DNA from: Anthropogastromicrobium sp052273485
Lineage (GTDB): Bacteria; Bacillota; Clostridia; Lachnospirales; Lachnospiraceae
DNA: 64,000 bases
Assembly (NCBI GenBank): GCA_052273485.1
Contig: DAVZID010000004.1
Location: 1-64,000, forward strand
Direction of reading: 5' to 3'
Under the pieces are notes generated by a model, which did not search any database, was not told the DNA's origin, and worked only from the letters and a program-made list of their open reading frames with translations. Position numbers and translations under genes: made by a program. Positions 25,041 to 33,283 of the stretch are shown piece after piece; positions within the stretch are counted from its first letter, which is position 1; each line of letters begins with the position of its first letter.

Positions 25041-25799
25041 TTATATAAAAACTTCTACCGTTGCCATCAGTCTGCCCTTTTTGGTGACAGCCGAGGTTCC
25101 TTTATAGCGAAACTTTCCAAGTCCACGCACCGAAATCAGATCGTTATCTTTCAATGTATACGCATTTGATGTAATGACCTTACCATTTACTTGTACCTTC
25201 TCCTCGCCGATATAGGCGGTCAGCTTGCTTCGAGACTGTGAAAAGGCAAGACCAATCACCGCATCGAGGCGCACAGAGGCAATGCTTCCTGTAACCTCTT
25301 TTACTTTTGGCACATAATTAAATTCCTGCCAATCGACCTGCTTGCACATAACGCTTGTGTGGCGGATTCTTGTCAGATTTTCGCAGATGTAATCCGCAAT
25401 GGAATCGGACACAATCAGATAGGCCTGCATATCCTGCACAATAATATCACCTGTTTTTGCCCTTGAAATACCAAGGTTCATCAGCGCACCAAGATAATCT
25501 CGATGCGTTAATTCCTCAGAAAACTTCTTCATTAATGGTTGGACCGATAATAAAGAGATAGGAGCCGGGTATTCCTCCCCAACTCCTAGCGGCTTATAAA
25601 ATATAATCTTTCGTTCAGCAAGTTCATAGCCACCACACAGTTCCATTGAAACTGGTGGAAGCGTATCCTTTGCAAAAGCCAAAAACAGATTCTGCTCATT
25701 GAGCGTCAGAAAATCGCTGCCCATCGGGTATCCTCTTCTGTCACATGCCTCTGCCAAATCTAACAGATGGCTGCAAATCATCTGTTCCTCTTTATTCAT
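25041..25799 (-). CDS. ylmH: YlmH-type RNA-binding S4 domain protein
   Basis: The product has 252 residues. A YlmH N-terminal region (PMGSDFLTLNEQNLFLAFAK) and a middle domain with RDYLGALMNLGISRAKTGDI are followed by a C-terminal S4 domain, SVRLDAVIGLAFSQSRSKLT to LKDNDLISVRGLGKFRYKG. In Bacillus it is in the division gene cluster downstream of sepF, and related proteins rescue stalled ribosomes. Here sepF stands immediately upstream (4 bp gap); the usual ylmG and divIVA neighbours are missing. Confidence 0.92.
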   Translation of the reverse strand: MNKEEQMICSHLLDLAEACDRRGYPMGSDFLTLNEQNLFLAFAKDTLPPVSMELCGGYELAERKIIFYKPLGVGEEYPAPISLLSVQPLMKKFSEELTHRDYLGALMNLGISRAKTGDIIVQDMQAYLIVSDSIADYICENLTRIRHTSVMCKQVDWQEFNYVPKVKEVTGSIASVRLDAVIGLAFSQSRSKLTAYIGEEKVQVNGKVITSNAYTLKDNDLISVRGLGKFRYKGTSAVTKKGRLMATVEVFI

Positions 25800-25803
25800 C
25801 GCA

Positions 25804-26355
25804 TCACACCTTCAGGCTATAAGAGCTGATATCAGTAGAATCCTCATCACCGAGAAGTTCAGTGAAATCACCAGAAAGCTCTACATTGCTCGGAGTTGCG
25901 ATAATGATCTTTTTGGAGATCTTCTGCAGACTTCCACCCATGGTAAAACATGCACCAGATGTAAAGTCAATGACACGCTGGGCAGTATCAAAGTTCATAG
26001 CTTCCATGTTCAATACAACTGTCTTTCCAGAAAGAAGGATTTCAGCAATATCCTTAGTATCATTGTAATCCTTTGGAATGATCATACATACTTCTGACTG
26101 TTTCATAACACCATTCATCGGAACCACCTTGCTTGCGGAAGTCTTTGTCTGCTTCTTGCGGAATGCTACCGCAGAAGACGGTGCAGACTCGGTCTTCGGA
26201 GCCTCTGGCTCTGCCTTCTTCTCTTCAGCTGCGCTAGCTGCGGTCTCCTCCTCCTCTTCGTTTTCTTCTGTCATATCCATATCATCATAATCTCCATCGT
26301 ACTCGTCGGTGGAAGAAAAATTCATCTTATTTAAAAAACCATCTAAAAAACCCAT
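25804..26355 (-). CDS. sepF: Cell division protein SepF
   Basis: SepF aligns and bundles FtsZ polymers and tethers the Z-ring to the membrane. From the ATG encoding MGFLDGFLNKM (GAAGGAGAACAGGA upstream) it has 183 residues. The N-terminal amphipathic membrane-binding helix (1-11) leads into an acidic Glu/Ala-rich linker (about 20-70) and the conserved SepF core with MIIPKDYNDTKDIAEILLSG and DFTSGACFTMGGSLQKISKK. It lies between yggS and ylmH, as is typical. Confidence 0.95.
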   Translation of the reverse strand: MGFLDGFLNKMNFSSTDEYDGDYDDMDMTEENEEEEETAASAAEEKKAEPEAPKTESAPSSAVAFRKKQTKTSASKVVPMNGVMKQSEVCMIIPKDYNDTKDIAEILLSGKTVVLNMEAMNFDTAQRVIDFTSGACFTMGGSLQKISKKIIIATPSNVELSGDFTELLGDEDSTDISSYSLKV

Positions 26356-26374
26356 TCCTGTTCTCCTTCTTGTG

Positions 26375-27055
26375 TTATCGTGAACCAAATATGCCAGTTC
26401 CCACTCTCACGATCGTCGCGCCTTCTTCAACTGCAACAACATAATCGCCGGTCATGCCCATAGATAGCTCCCTCATTGATATATTATCAATGTTTTTGCA
26501 CTGAATGTCAACCGCTAATTCATATAATTTTTTAAAATATTTACGATTATCCTCCGCGTTCTCAACAAAAGGGGCACTCGTCATAAGGCCTTTCACACAA
26601 ATTCCTGGCATTTTTGAAATTGCTCGGCATGCATCCTCTACCTCTTCTGTGAAAAATCCAAACTTGCTTTCCTCTCTTGCCACGTTGACTTCCAACAAAA
26701 CCGGAATCTCGATTTGTAATTTCTGTGCCTCATCGCTAATCTGCTTTGCCAAACGAAGGCTATCCACAGAATGAATCAATTCAACCTTTCCAGCGATATA
26801 TTTTACCTTGTTGCGCTGTAAATGACCAATCATATGCCATTTTAAATGATTTGGTAGTACTTCCATCTTCTCGCACATTTCTTGAACCTTATTCTCACCA
26901 AAGGTATCCTGACCAGCCTCAATCGCCTCCTCAATCAGTGAAACCGGCTTTGTCTTGCTGACAGCAACAAGCAACACATCCTTTGGATCTCTGCCAGTTC
27001 TTTCGCAAGCAGCCTTGATATTGGCCCGAACTTGTTTTAAATTTTCACTTACCAT
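26375..27055 (-). CDS. YggS-family pyridoxal phosphate homeostasis protein
   Basis: This PLP-binding protein of the YggS/PLPBP family (YlmE in Bacillus) controls free PLP and is not itself an enzyme. From the ATG encoding MVSENLKQVRANI (AAGGAGGAATGC upstream) it has 226 residues. The PLP lysine lies in LLVAVSKTKPVSLIEEAI, with FGENKVQEMCEKM, WHMIGHLQRNKVKYI and the C-terminal MRELSMGMTGDYVVAVEEGA phosphate-binding stretch. It is part of the yggS-sepF-ylmH operon. Confidence 0.95.
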   Translation of the reverse strand: MVSENLKQVRANIKAACERTGRDPKDVLLVAVSKTKPVSLIEEAIEAGQDTFGENKVQEMCEKMEVLPNHLKWHMIGHLQRNKVKYIAGKVELIHSVDSLRLAKQISDEAQKLQIEIPVLLEVNVAREESKFGFFTEEVEDACRAISKMPGICVKGLMTSAPFVENAEDNRKYFKKLYELAVDIQCKNIDNISMRELSMGMTGDYVVAVEEGATIVRVGTGIFGSR

Positions 27056-27076
27056 TTTGCATTCCTCCTTACCCAT

Positions 27077-28507
27077 TTAATAAATAATTTGGTTTTCTGT
27101 CACCAAATCAGCATTTAAAATAATGCGGTCATAGGCAGATAAACCATAATAGGTACCTGTATTGATAATATAGTAATTATTATCACTTGTCTCACTTAAA
27201 ATGTCAACCTGACGAAAAATACAATATCCTTTGTTCACACTGTAAACACCCGATAACGGTGCAGACACCGCAATCAAATGGCGATCCGTTGCATCTGTCC
27301 GAATCGTTTCTGTCGTTCCATCCTCACTTTTTTCCACGCTTGCCCCGATCAGATAATCATCTGTTGTCAGACCAGACGCCGCAATATAATAACTTTTTCC
27401 TTGTTTTGCATAAATCGAAACTCTTGTAAACACAGCCTGTGCGCTACCATCAGACTGAATCATTTCCTTAAACACTCCAACGCCTTTTGTTTCCGAATTT
27501 ACTACATACTGCTCTGGTACAACAAGGAAATCTTTGCTGAGCACAGCTGATTTCGGAATCTTGTAACCTTTGATATCATCTTCTGCAATTTTGAAATCAA
27601 GAAAACGTTCTGTTACATAACTGGAACCATATTTGTTTAGAGAAACCGTTGCCATTGTAGTTCCATCCGACGCCGTATGAATGTCAAATGCGCCATTTAC
27701 GGTCACACCGATCGAAGTCAATTCAATCGAAAGATACTTTTTATTTCGATAGCGCGCCGCATCCGTCTCGCTGATTGGAAACGTAATGCCAAACGAATCA
27801 TCTGGAACCAGCTTATACGCAAAATCCCCCTTACCTCTCTGTTCTCCATTTCCATAAACCTTCATCGAATACGAATCCTCGTCAAAGCAGGCAAGCGTCA
27901 CATCCTCTGGTGTATAACCATCATAGCTGTCCGTGCGAAACAAAATGTATCCACTCTGATCACTTTTGACGCAGTACGCATCCTCTGAAGAAAAACCTTC
28001 AAGCTCATCAGACGCTACCATCAGGTACGCATCAAAAACTGATACTTCCAAATCATTTTTATCCTGATAAGCAAGTGAAAAATTGGAATCCAGATCATGT
28101 CTTGCTGCTTTTTCCAACTTTGTCTTAAGCGTACTAATGCTCGAGGTGCTTAAAACCTGCGCACTGCTATACTCCTTTACCAATGCATCTGTAATCGCAC
28201 TGATATCCTGCGTCGTGTAAATTGTACTTCCAAGTGCTGCCTTTAATCCCTCTCGCACAGAATAATTTACATATGCATCCTTTGACACTGTTACAACCTG
28301 CTCGTCTCGTGTGATAAACCCTCTATAATCCGTTGCAGTCGAGTACAATGCTTTTTCCTGTACCTCGAAAATGCTGATTTTCTCCTTTGTAAAGAAGAAA
28401 TACAGCTGTACAATCAAATATACGAAAATAAAAAGGAAAAGAAATCCAATTACGCTGCCATGCCACCGGTTTTTGTAACGGATTACTTTATTGTTTTTTT
28501 CTGCCAT
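27077..28507 (-). CDS. HlyD-like membrane-anchored protein
   Basis: This 476-residue protein has a short cytoplasmic start and one membrane helix (about 16-40, SVIGFLFLFIFVYLIVQLYF). A long extracytoplasmic region contains barrel-sandwich-like pieces (STATDYRGFITRDEQVVTVS near 55-75; VVPEQYVVNSETKGVGVFKE near 330-350). The layout resembles HlyD-family periplasmic adaptors without a partner transporter. Genes of this type often precede yggS/sepF in Clostridia, which suggests a cell-envelope role, but the function is unknown. It is the first gene of the operon. Confidence 0.7.
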   Translation of the reverse strand: MAEKNNKVIRYKNRWHGSVIGFLFLFIFVYLIVQLYFFFTKEKISIFEVQEKALYSTATDYRGFITRDEQVVTVSKDAYVNYSVREGLKAALGSTIYTTQDISAITDALVKEYSSAQVLSTSSISTLKTKLEKAARHDLDSNFSLAYQDKNDLEVSVFDAYLMVASDELEGFSSEDAYCVKSDQSGYILFRTDSYDGYTPEDVTLACFDEDSYSMKVYGNGEQRGKGDFAYKLVPDDSFGITFPISETDAARYRNKKYLSIELTSIGVTVNGAFDIHTASDGTTMATVSLNKYGSSYVTERFLDFKIAEDDIKGYKIPKSAVLSKDFLVVPEQYVVNSETKGVGVFKEMIQSDGSAQAVFTRVSIYAKQGKSYYIAASGLTTDDYLIGASVEKSEDGTTETIRTDATDRHLIAVSAPLSGVYSVNKGYCIFRQVDILSETSDNNYYIINTGTYYGLSAYDRIILNADLVTENQIIY

Positions 28508-28527
28508 CCGGTATCCTGCCTTTCTCT

Positions 28528-28547
28528 TCCGGTGCCGCGGCGCCGGA
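28528..28547 (-). promoter_or_regulatory. GC-rich hairpin in the leader of the yggS-sepF operon
   Basis: TCCGGTGCC (28528-28536) faces GGCGCCGGA (28539-28547) and pairs at 8 of 9 positions. It stands between the promoter and the ribosome binding site of the HlyD-like gene. It may influence translation or mRNA stability. Confidence 0.4.
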
Positions 28548-28557
28548 CATCGTTTTT

Positions 28558-28566
28558 ATTATAACA
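28558..28566 (-). promoter_or_regulatory. Extended -10 promoter of the HlyD-like/yggS/sepF/ylmH operon
   Basis: On the minus strand TGTTATAAT is a perfect extended -10 box. The -35 region is only T-rich. The start would be near 28551, about 44 bases before the ATG and just before the GC-rich hairpin. Confidence 0.6.
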
Positions 28567-28674
28567 GTTTTCACAAAAAAAGAAATAGTTTTTTTACAGA
28601 TGTATAAAATACCTTTACGATGAAAAAACTAAGAACGAATAACAAAGCCATTTATGGCAGAATGAGAGGTTATT

Positions 28675-28887
28675 ATGAATTCAAGAGTATGGGATTATAT
28701 TGTATTGACTGTTGTTGTGATTGGCGCTATAAACTGGGGGCTGATCGGCTTTTTCAAGTTTGACCTGGTTGCTTGGCTCTTTGGAAGTATGTCACTTCTG
28801 ACGCGCATTATCTATGCGATTGTGGGACTAGGCGGACTGTATATGCTTTCCCTGTATGGACGTATTCGCGGAATTGGAGAGGAATGA
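28675..28887 (+). CDS. DUF378 small membrane protein
   Basis: The product has 70 residues and two membrane helices: YIVLTVVVIGAINWGLIGFF (about 8-27) and LTRIIYAIVGLGGLYMLSLY (about 42-61). The INWGLIG motif is a hallmark of the DUF378 (YuzA-like) family, whose function is unknown. The ribosome binding site is TGAGAGG. It is the only gene on the plus strand between 9 kb and the right end, and a hairpin follows it. Confidence 0.88.
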   Translation: MNSRVWDYIVLTVVVIGAINWGLIGFFKFDLVAWLFGSMSLLTRIIYAIVGLGGLYMLSLYGRIRGIGEE

Positions 28888-28891
28888 TAAA

Positions 28892-28916
28892 GAAGGAGCC
28901 GTCATTCGGCTCCTTC
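28892..28916 (+). terminator. Hairpin after the DUF378 gene
   Basis: GAAGGAGCCG and CGGCTCCTTC form a perfect 10-bp stem with loop TCATT, 5 bp after the stop codon. A clear T-run is lacking, so termination may be weak. Confidence 0.65.
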
Positions 28917-28968
28917 CTACATAGAATCTTTATCCAGTTTTTTATACGCTGCGACAAAAAATATCTTT

Positions 28969-29388
28969 TTACAGAGATACGATGATGTGAGACTTTACTT
29001 CATCGGACAATTCGGTTGCATCTGCAGAAACACTCAAAACAAAATCAACCCCAAACTTTGCAGAAATCGCTTCCAGCGTCTTAACTGCTTCTGTGATGTC
29101 GGCGCCTTCAAGACACGCGATCTTTAAGAAGCTGTCAAAATACATTTTCTCGAGGTCATGATCCTGAGAAATGATTCCGCTGACAAATCCGATAAATGCA
29201 TCGTAGGAATTGATTCCATAATCCGAAACATTGATCAAACGAACCTTGTTGCTCAGCTCATACATGTGCTTTGCGGTCTTATCCAGATATACTACGCTTC
29301 CCTGCGCAGACGCAACAGCACCGTTTACGCTGTCTAACAGATACTTTGTCTTTCCCTTGCCCTTCTTGCCTGAAATAATCTGAACCAT
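28969..29388 (-). CDS. Small P-loop protein of unknown function
   Basis: From the ATG encoding MVQIISGKKGKGKTK (AAGGAGGATC upstream) the product has 139 residues. GKKGKGKT (about 7-14) is a Walker A motif, followed by VVYLDKTAKHMYELSNKVRL. A typical Walker B is not clear; FVLSVSADATEL at the C-terminus could be the equivalent strand. It resembles small clostridial ATP-binding proteins sometimes labelled PilT-like. It has its own promoter and no operon partner. Confidence 0.7.
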   Translation of the reverse strand: MVQIISGKKGKGKTKYLLDSVNGAVASAQGSVVYLDKTAKHMYELSNKVRLINVSDYGINSYDAFIGFVSGIISQDHDLEKMYFDSFLKIACLEGADITEAVKTLEAISAKFGVDFVLSVSADATELSDEVKSHIIVSL

Positions 29389-29452
29389 ATGCTTGATCCT
29401 CCTTATATGAATTAGTCTTTTATACTTAAGACCAATGGTAGCTCTTGCGTAT

Positions 29453-29481
29453 AGTATAGTATATTTTGCCGAATAAAGCAA
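29453..29481 (-). promoter_or_regulatory. Sigma-A promoter of the small P-loop gene
   Basis: On the minus strand TTGCTT (29481-29476) and TATACT (29458-29453) are 17 bases apart. A second, overlapping TATACT lies at 29463-29458. The leader is about 60 bases. Confidence 0.6.
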
Positions 29482-29509
29482 GCTGAAAATAGAAAATTTT
29501 ATAAATTTA

Positions 29510-30478
29510 TCAAATTTTCGACAGCAATGTGTTCATCTGATTATACAGTTCGTCTTTTGACTCAGCACCAAGAATTACGGCTATATACTCCTTATGATGG
29601 CTATCCTGAACAAGCAATACAAGGTTATATCCAGCTGTATTTGTGTGCCCTGTCTTGCCGCCAACGATCGTGATACCTGACGGCGGTGTGTAAGCACCGA
29701 CTAGATACTGATTTGTGCTGTTAAAACTTTTTGTGACATTTTCACCGGCCGCATTCGTGTAATAACACAAAAAAGATCCCCTTGCAATGATATCCCGAAA
29801 TGTCGGATATTTTAAGCACTCCTGAAACATTAGGTACACATCATATACTGAGGAATAATGTTTGGACTGTGTTAACCCCGTTGGATTGGCAAAATGCGTA
29901 TGACTGGTCATGAGCTCTTTGCACTCCTGATTCATTAAATCAACAAAGGCCTCCTGTGAACCAGCTACCGCAATCGCAATATCAATCGCTGCATCATTTC
30001 CTGAATAGATTAATGCTGCACTTAAAAGGCTAGATAACAACATCTTATCTCCCGGTTCAAAACCACACAAAACGGCACTGCTCTCGAGTCCCTCCGGGCT
30101 ATAGGAAATCGTAATCTCTTGACTCAAATCGGTATACTTCATAGCAAGAAGAGCCGTCATAATCTTCGTAATACTGGCAATCTCGCGCTCCTCATTTGCA
30201 TTTTTGCTATAGAGTACTTTCTGATCGGTAATATTAAATAATGCACCAGCTGGCGCTTCTATGTCATCTTCTGAAAATTCATCTTCATTTTCGATCACAC
30301 ACAGATCAGTGGCTACACCATCCAACCTTGAAAGCTTATCCTTTGACGTCATTAACGTATCCAGATGTGACCCAAAGCTATCAAGAAGAGCAGGTGATGC
30401 ATTGGCACAGCCTGCTGCACCGGCCGCACCACATATAAAAAGCGCCGCCAGTGCGCAGATGATCCGTTTTTTTCTCAT
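29510..30478 (-). CDS. D-alanyl-D-alanine carboxypeptidase, S11 family
   Basis: This low-molecular-weight PBP trims the terminal D-Ala of peptidoglycan stem peptides outside the membrane. From the ATG encoding MRKKRIICALAAL it has 322 residues. The signal segment ends in GAAGAAGCANAS, where the Cys could be a lipobox residue. The three active-site motifs are SITKIMTAL (SxxK), YSGNDAAI (SxN) and VGGKTGHTNTAGY (KTG). The C-terminal anchoring domain of PBP5 is absent. The start overlaps the mgsA stop by 4 bp. Confidence 0.92.
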   Translation of the reverse strand: MRKKRIICALAALFICGAAGAAGCANASPALLDSFGSHLDTLMTSKDKLSRLDGVATDLCVIENEDEFSEDDIEAPAGALFNITDQKVLYSKNANEEREIASITKIMTALLAMKYTDLSQEITISYSPEGLESSAVLCGFEPGDKMLLSSLLSAALIYSGNDAAIDIAIAVAGSQEAFVDLMNQECKELMTSHTHFANPTGLTQSKHYSSVYDVYLMFQECLKYPTFRDIIARGSFLCYYTNAAGENVTKSFNSTNQYLVGAYTPPSGITIVGGKTGHTNTAGYNLVLLVQDSHHKEYIAVILGAESKDELYNQMNTLLSKI

Positions 30479-30876
30479 GAACGGTATGCCTCTCTCCACT
30501 CAAGGTCGCCACAGTCAAGAGAACGAATCAAAAGCTCAGCGGTTGCCAAGTTAGTTGCTAACGGAATGCTGTAAATATCGCAAAGATGCAGCACTCTCTG
30601 TACTCTCTTTGTATTGCTTGGGCTAACTTCTCCTGGATCACGGAAGTAAAATACCAGATCCATGCCATTGTTTTCGATCTGAGACGCAAACTGCTGCTCA
30701 CCACCTAATGGGCCTTCAAGAAACTTATTGACGGAAAGGGTTGTTGCTTCCTCAATCAATCTTCCGGTTGTTCCCGTTGCATAGAGACTGTGCTTGTTTA
30801 AAATGCCTCTGTATGCGATGCAGAAATTCTGCATCAGTTTCTTTTTGGAATCGTCTGCTATAAAACCGATATTCAT
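30475..30876 (-). CDS. mgsA: Methylglyoxal synthase
   Basis: MgsA converts dihydroxyacetone phosphate to methylglyoxal and phosphate, a glycolysis bypass. From the ATG encoding MNIGFIADDSKKK (TTGGAGGTATC upstream) it has 133 residues, near the family length. YATGTTGRLI (phosphate-binding), EGPLGGEQQFASQI and VFYFRDPGEVSPSN are conserved. It sits between rodA and the carboxypeptidase, as in other Clostridia. Confidence 0.95.
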   Translation of the reverse strand: MNIGFIADDSKKKLMQNFCIAYRGILNKHSLYATGTTGRLIEEATTLSVNKFLEGPLGGEQQFASQIENNGMDLVFYFRDPGEVSPSNTKRVQRVLHLCDIYSIPLATNLATAELLIRSLDCGDLEWREAYRS

Positions 30877-30958
30877 AATGATACCTCCAATAAAATAGTT
30901 GCTTTTCCATCGAATCATGTGTTCCATACAAACGCAATCGATGGATTCTATAAATAAA

Positions 30959-32140
30959 TCAGAACACTTTCATTTTTCTGTGCATGCTGATATTCAGCAG
31001 GATTCCCATCATAATGTACGTGCTGATTAACGAACTCATACCTGCGCTGATAAATGGAAGCGGTGTTCCCGTATTTGGAAGAAGCAGCATCGCTACTCCC
31101 ATATTGATAAAGCACTGGATTAACAACATCGTGACAAATCCGCTGGCAATAAGCTTTCCTTCTAGATCGGGGCTTCGTCCCGCGATCCTTAGTCCCTCAA
31201 TAAATAACAGCAGATAAATCAATATAATAAATGCACTTCCTGCAAAACCCAGTTCTTCCCCCACAACAGCGAAAATAAAGTCGCATTGTTCCTCTGACAG
31301 AAAATTTCCATTTTTCACAGATTCATAAGTTGAATTGTTCAATCCCTTTCCAGTCAGCTGACCGCCGCCAATTGCCATGACAGAGTTTAACTGCTGTCGC
31401 GTCTGGTCAGGATAATTTTCCGGAAAGAAATAGGAATTAATACGGTTTACCTGATACTGTTGTAAAATTTCTTTTTCGATAAACCAGTTAAGTGTTTTTT
31501 GCTCTGGCTCGTAAATGCAGAACAAAAGCGCTGCCGCAAAAATAGCGACTACACCAAGTACACCGCCTACCCATTTCCAACTGATTCCGCATACAAAGAC
31601 CATCGCTGCCAACGCAAAAACAATGATCATTGATGTAGAAAGATCTGGTTCAACATAAATGAGGTAAACAGTTGCGCCCGTCACAGCAAAATATGCGAGC
31701 AAATAAAACACATTATTAATATGTTTTTGGATGCGAATCAGTACAAATACCGCCATTAATACAACCGCAACCTTTGAAAACTCGGATGGCTGAATCGTAC
31801 CAAAACCCGGCAGACGCATCCAACGGTTGGCATTACTGATATTTAACGGATTGATATACTTAACGTAAACCAAAAGAGCCATACTAATTACATAAAATAC
31901 AATCGAGTATTTAATCAGTTTGTGATAATCAATACAGGTCAGAATCACCATAAGGACAATTCCAATGGCCATTCCAAGGATCTGTTTTTGTGTGGTTGTA
32001 AGCATTCCGGTTACAGCTTCATTCTGCGTCGCGCTGTGAACCATAAAGATACCGATGATGCTCAGTATCAATGCGTATATTATGATCTTAAAATTAAGAT
32101 TGCTCAGATGCAGGGTTTGTCCTGTTTTTCTCTTGCGCAT
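30959..32140 (-). CDS. rodA: Rod-shape SEDS glycosyltransferase RodA
   Basis: RodA polymerises lipid II into glycan during cell elongation, with PBP2. From the ATG encoding MRKRKTGQTLHLSN (AAAGGAAG upstream) it has 393 residues and about ten helices. SEDS signatures include WMRLPGFGTIQPSEFSKVAV, YVEPDLSTSMIIVFALAAM, QCDFIFAVVGEELGFAGSAF and a C-terminal LPNTGTPLPFISAGMSSLIS. The cognate transpeptidase is the PBP at 33284-36157. Confidence 0.95.
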   Translation of the reverse strand: MRKRKTGQTLHLSNLNFKIIIYALILSIIGIFMVHSATQNEAVTGMLTTTQKQILGMAIGIVLMVILTCIDYHKLIKYSIVFYVISMALLVYVKYINPLNISNANRWMRLPGFGTIQPSEFSKVAVVLMAVFVLIRIQKHINNVFYLLAYFAVTGATVYLIYVEPDLSTSMIIVFALAAMVFVCGISWKWVGGVLGVVAIFAAALLFCIYEPEQKTLNWFIEKEILQQYQVNRINSYFFPENYPDQTRQQLNSVMAIGGGQLTGKGLNNSTYESVKNGNFLSEEQCDFIFAVVGEELGFAGSAFIILIYLLLFIEGLRIAGRSPDLEGKLIASGFVTMLLIQCFINMGVAMLLLPNTGTPLPFISAGMSSLISTYIMMGILLNISMHRKMKVF

Positions 32141-32165
32141 ACTGGCAGACTTCCTTTCTTTGTCT

Positions 32166-32423
32166 CTATCGATCTTTTTTAATTGCAGAAAGTTCCGTGA
32201 CTGTAAATAAAAGAATTCTTCCTGCACTTCTCTTCACATAGAGACAGATATTTTTATCGGATACCGGCAGATATTTTGAAATCGTTCTGGTAATATCGTG
32301 TTCCATACAGTTTAACACCTGTGGTGTGCACTGCGTATGTTCCTCAAGCATCATTTGTATCAGACGCTCCTTCGCTGTCTTGCCGGAGCAAATTCCCTGA
32401 CTGGGTAATGAATGCCTGACCAT
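32166..32423 (-). CDS. minE: Cell division topological factor MinE
   Basis: MinE stimulates MinD ATPase and drives its displacement from the membrane. The 85-residue product has the MinE core: KTAKERLIQMMLEEHTQ (anti-MinCD helix), LNCMEHDITRTISKYLPVSD and ICLYVKRSAGRILLFTVTEL. It lies 6 bp downstream of minD. Although minC is not found beside it, MinE identity is supported by both sequence and position. Confidence 0.9.
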   Translation of the reverse strand: MVRHSLPSQGICSGKTAKERLIQMMLEEHTQCTPQVLNCMEHDITRTISKYLPVSDKNICLYVKRSAGRILLFTVTELSAIKKDR

Positions 32424-32429
32424 ATTGCT

Positions 32430-33227
32430 TTATTTTCCTTTCTTTTCCAAAATACTCTTAAGCTTTCGGATCAGCCCTTTTGGTGTAGCTGGCTGTATTA
32501 CCGGAATATCCTCTCCCATGATTCTGCGGCAAATATCAATAAATGCCTGGCCAAGGGGAGTATCCTTTCCGGCAACCGGCTCTCCATTGTTACTAGAGAT
32601 AACAATCTCCTCTTCATCCGTCACAGCACCAACAACGGGAATCGTTAAGATTTCCTGGATATCGCTAAGCGACATCATATCACCTCTCGCCACCAGATCG
32701 GGACGAATGCGATTGACAATCATCTCAATTTTCTTCATCCCGTCTGCCTCCAGAAGACCAATTACACGGTCCGCATCTCGGATCGCCGATACCTCTGGCG
32801 TGGTGACGATGATCGCCCTTGCGGCACCTGCCACGGCATTTTTAAAGCCTTGCTCGATACCCGCCGGACAATCCAGAATCACATAATCAAATTCCTCTGT
32901 CAATTCCTGCGTCAGCTTTTTCATCTGCTGTGGGGTAACGCTTGATTTATCCCTCGTCTGTGCTGACGGCATCAGATACAGCCCCTGATGATTCTTATCT
33001 TTAATCAGCGCCTGCTTGATTCGACAGCCGCCTTCTACTACATCAACAAGATTATATACAATGCGATTTTCCAACCCCATCACAACATCCAGGTTTCGAA
33101 GACCGATATCCGTATCGATCAGGACGACCTTATTTCCAAGAAGAGCAAGGCCACATCCAAGATTTGCAACAACCGTTGTTTTTCCGACTCCGCCTTTTCC
33201 CGACGTCACAACAATCACTTCACTCAT
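32430..33227 (-). CDS. minD: Septum site-determining ATPase MinD
   Basis: MinD is a membrane-cycling ParA-type ATPase that positions the division septum. From the ATG encoding MSEVIVVTSGKGG it has 265 residues. The deviant Walker A motif is SGKGGVGKTTVVANLG (about 9-24), with VLIDTDIGLRNLDVVMGLEN and DYVILDCPAGIEQGF. The C-terminal amphipathic membrane helix is PKGLIRKLKSILEKKGK. The upstream ATG at 33284 overlaps the PBP2 stop and would add 19 charged residues; coupling there is possible. Confidence 0.95.
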   Translation of the reverse strand: MSEVIVVTSGKGGVGKTTVVANLGCGLALLGNKVVLIDTDIGLRNLDVVMGLENRIVYNLVDVVEGGCRIKQALIKDKNHQGLYLMPSAQTRDKSSVTPQQMKKLTQELTEEFDYVILDCPAGIEQGFKNAVAGAARAIIVTTPEVSAIRDADRVIGLLEADGMKKIEMIVNRIRPDLVARGDMMSLSDIQEILTIPVVGAVTDEEEIVISSNNGEPVAGKDTPLGQAFIDICRRIMGEDIPVIQPATPKGLIRKLKSILEKKGK

Positions 33228-33283
33228 GATATTTTCCAAACCTTTCTGATCCTCTTTTTTGTCCCTGTCTTCTGTAGCTTGCA

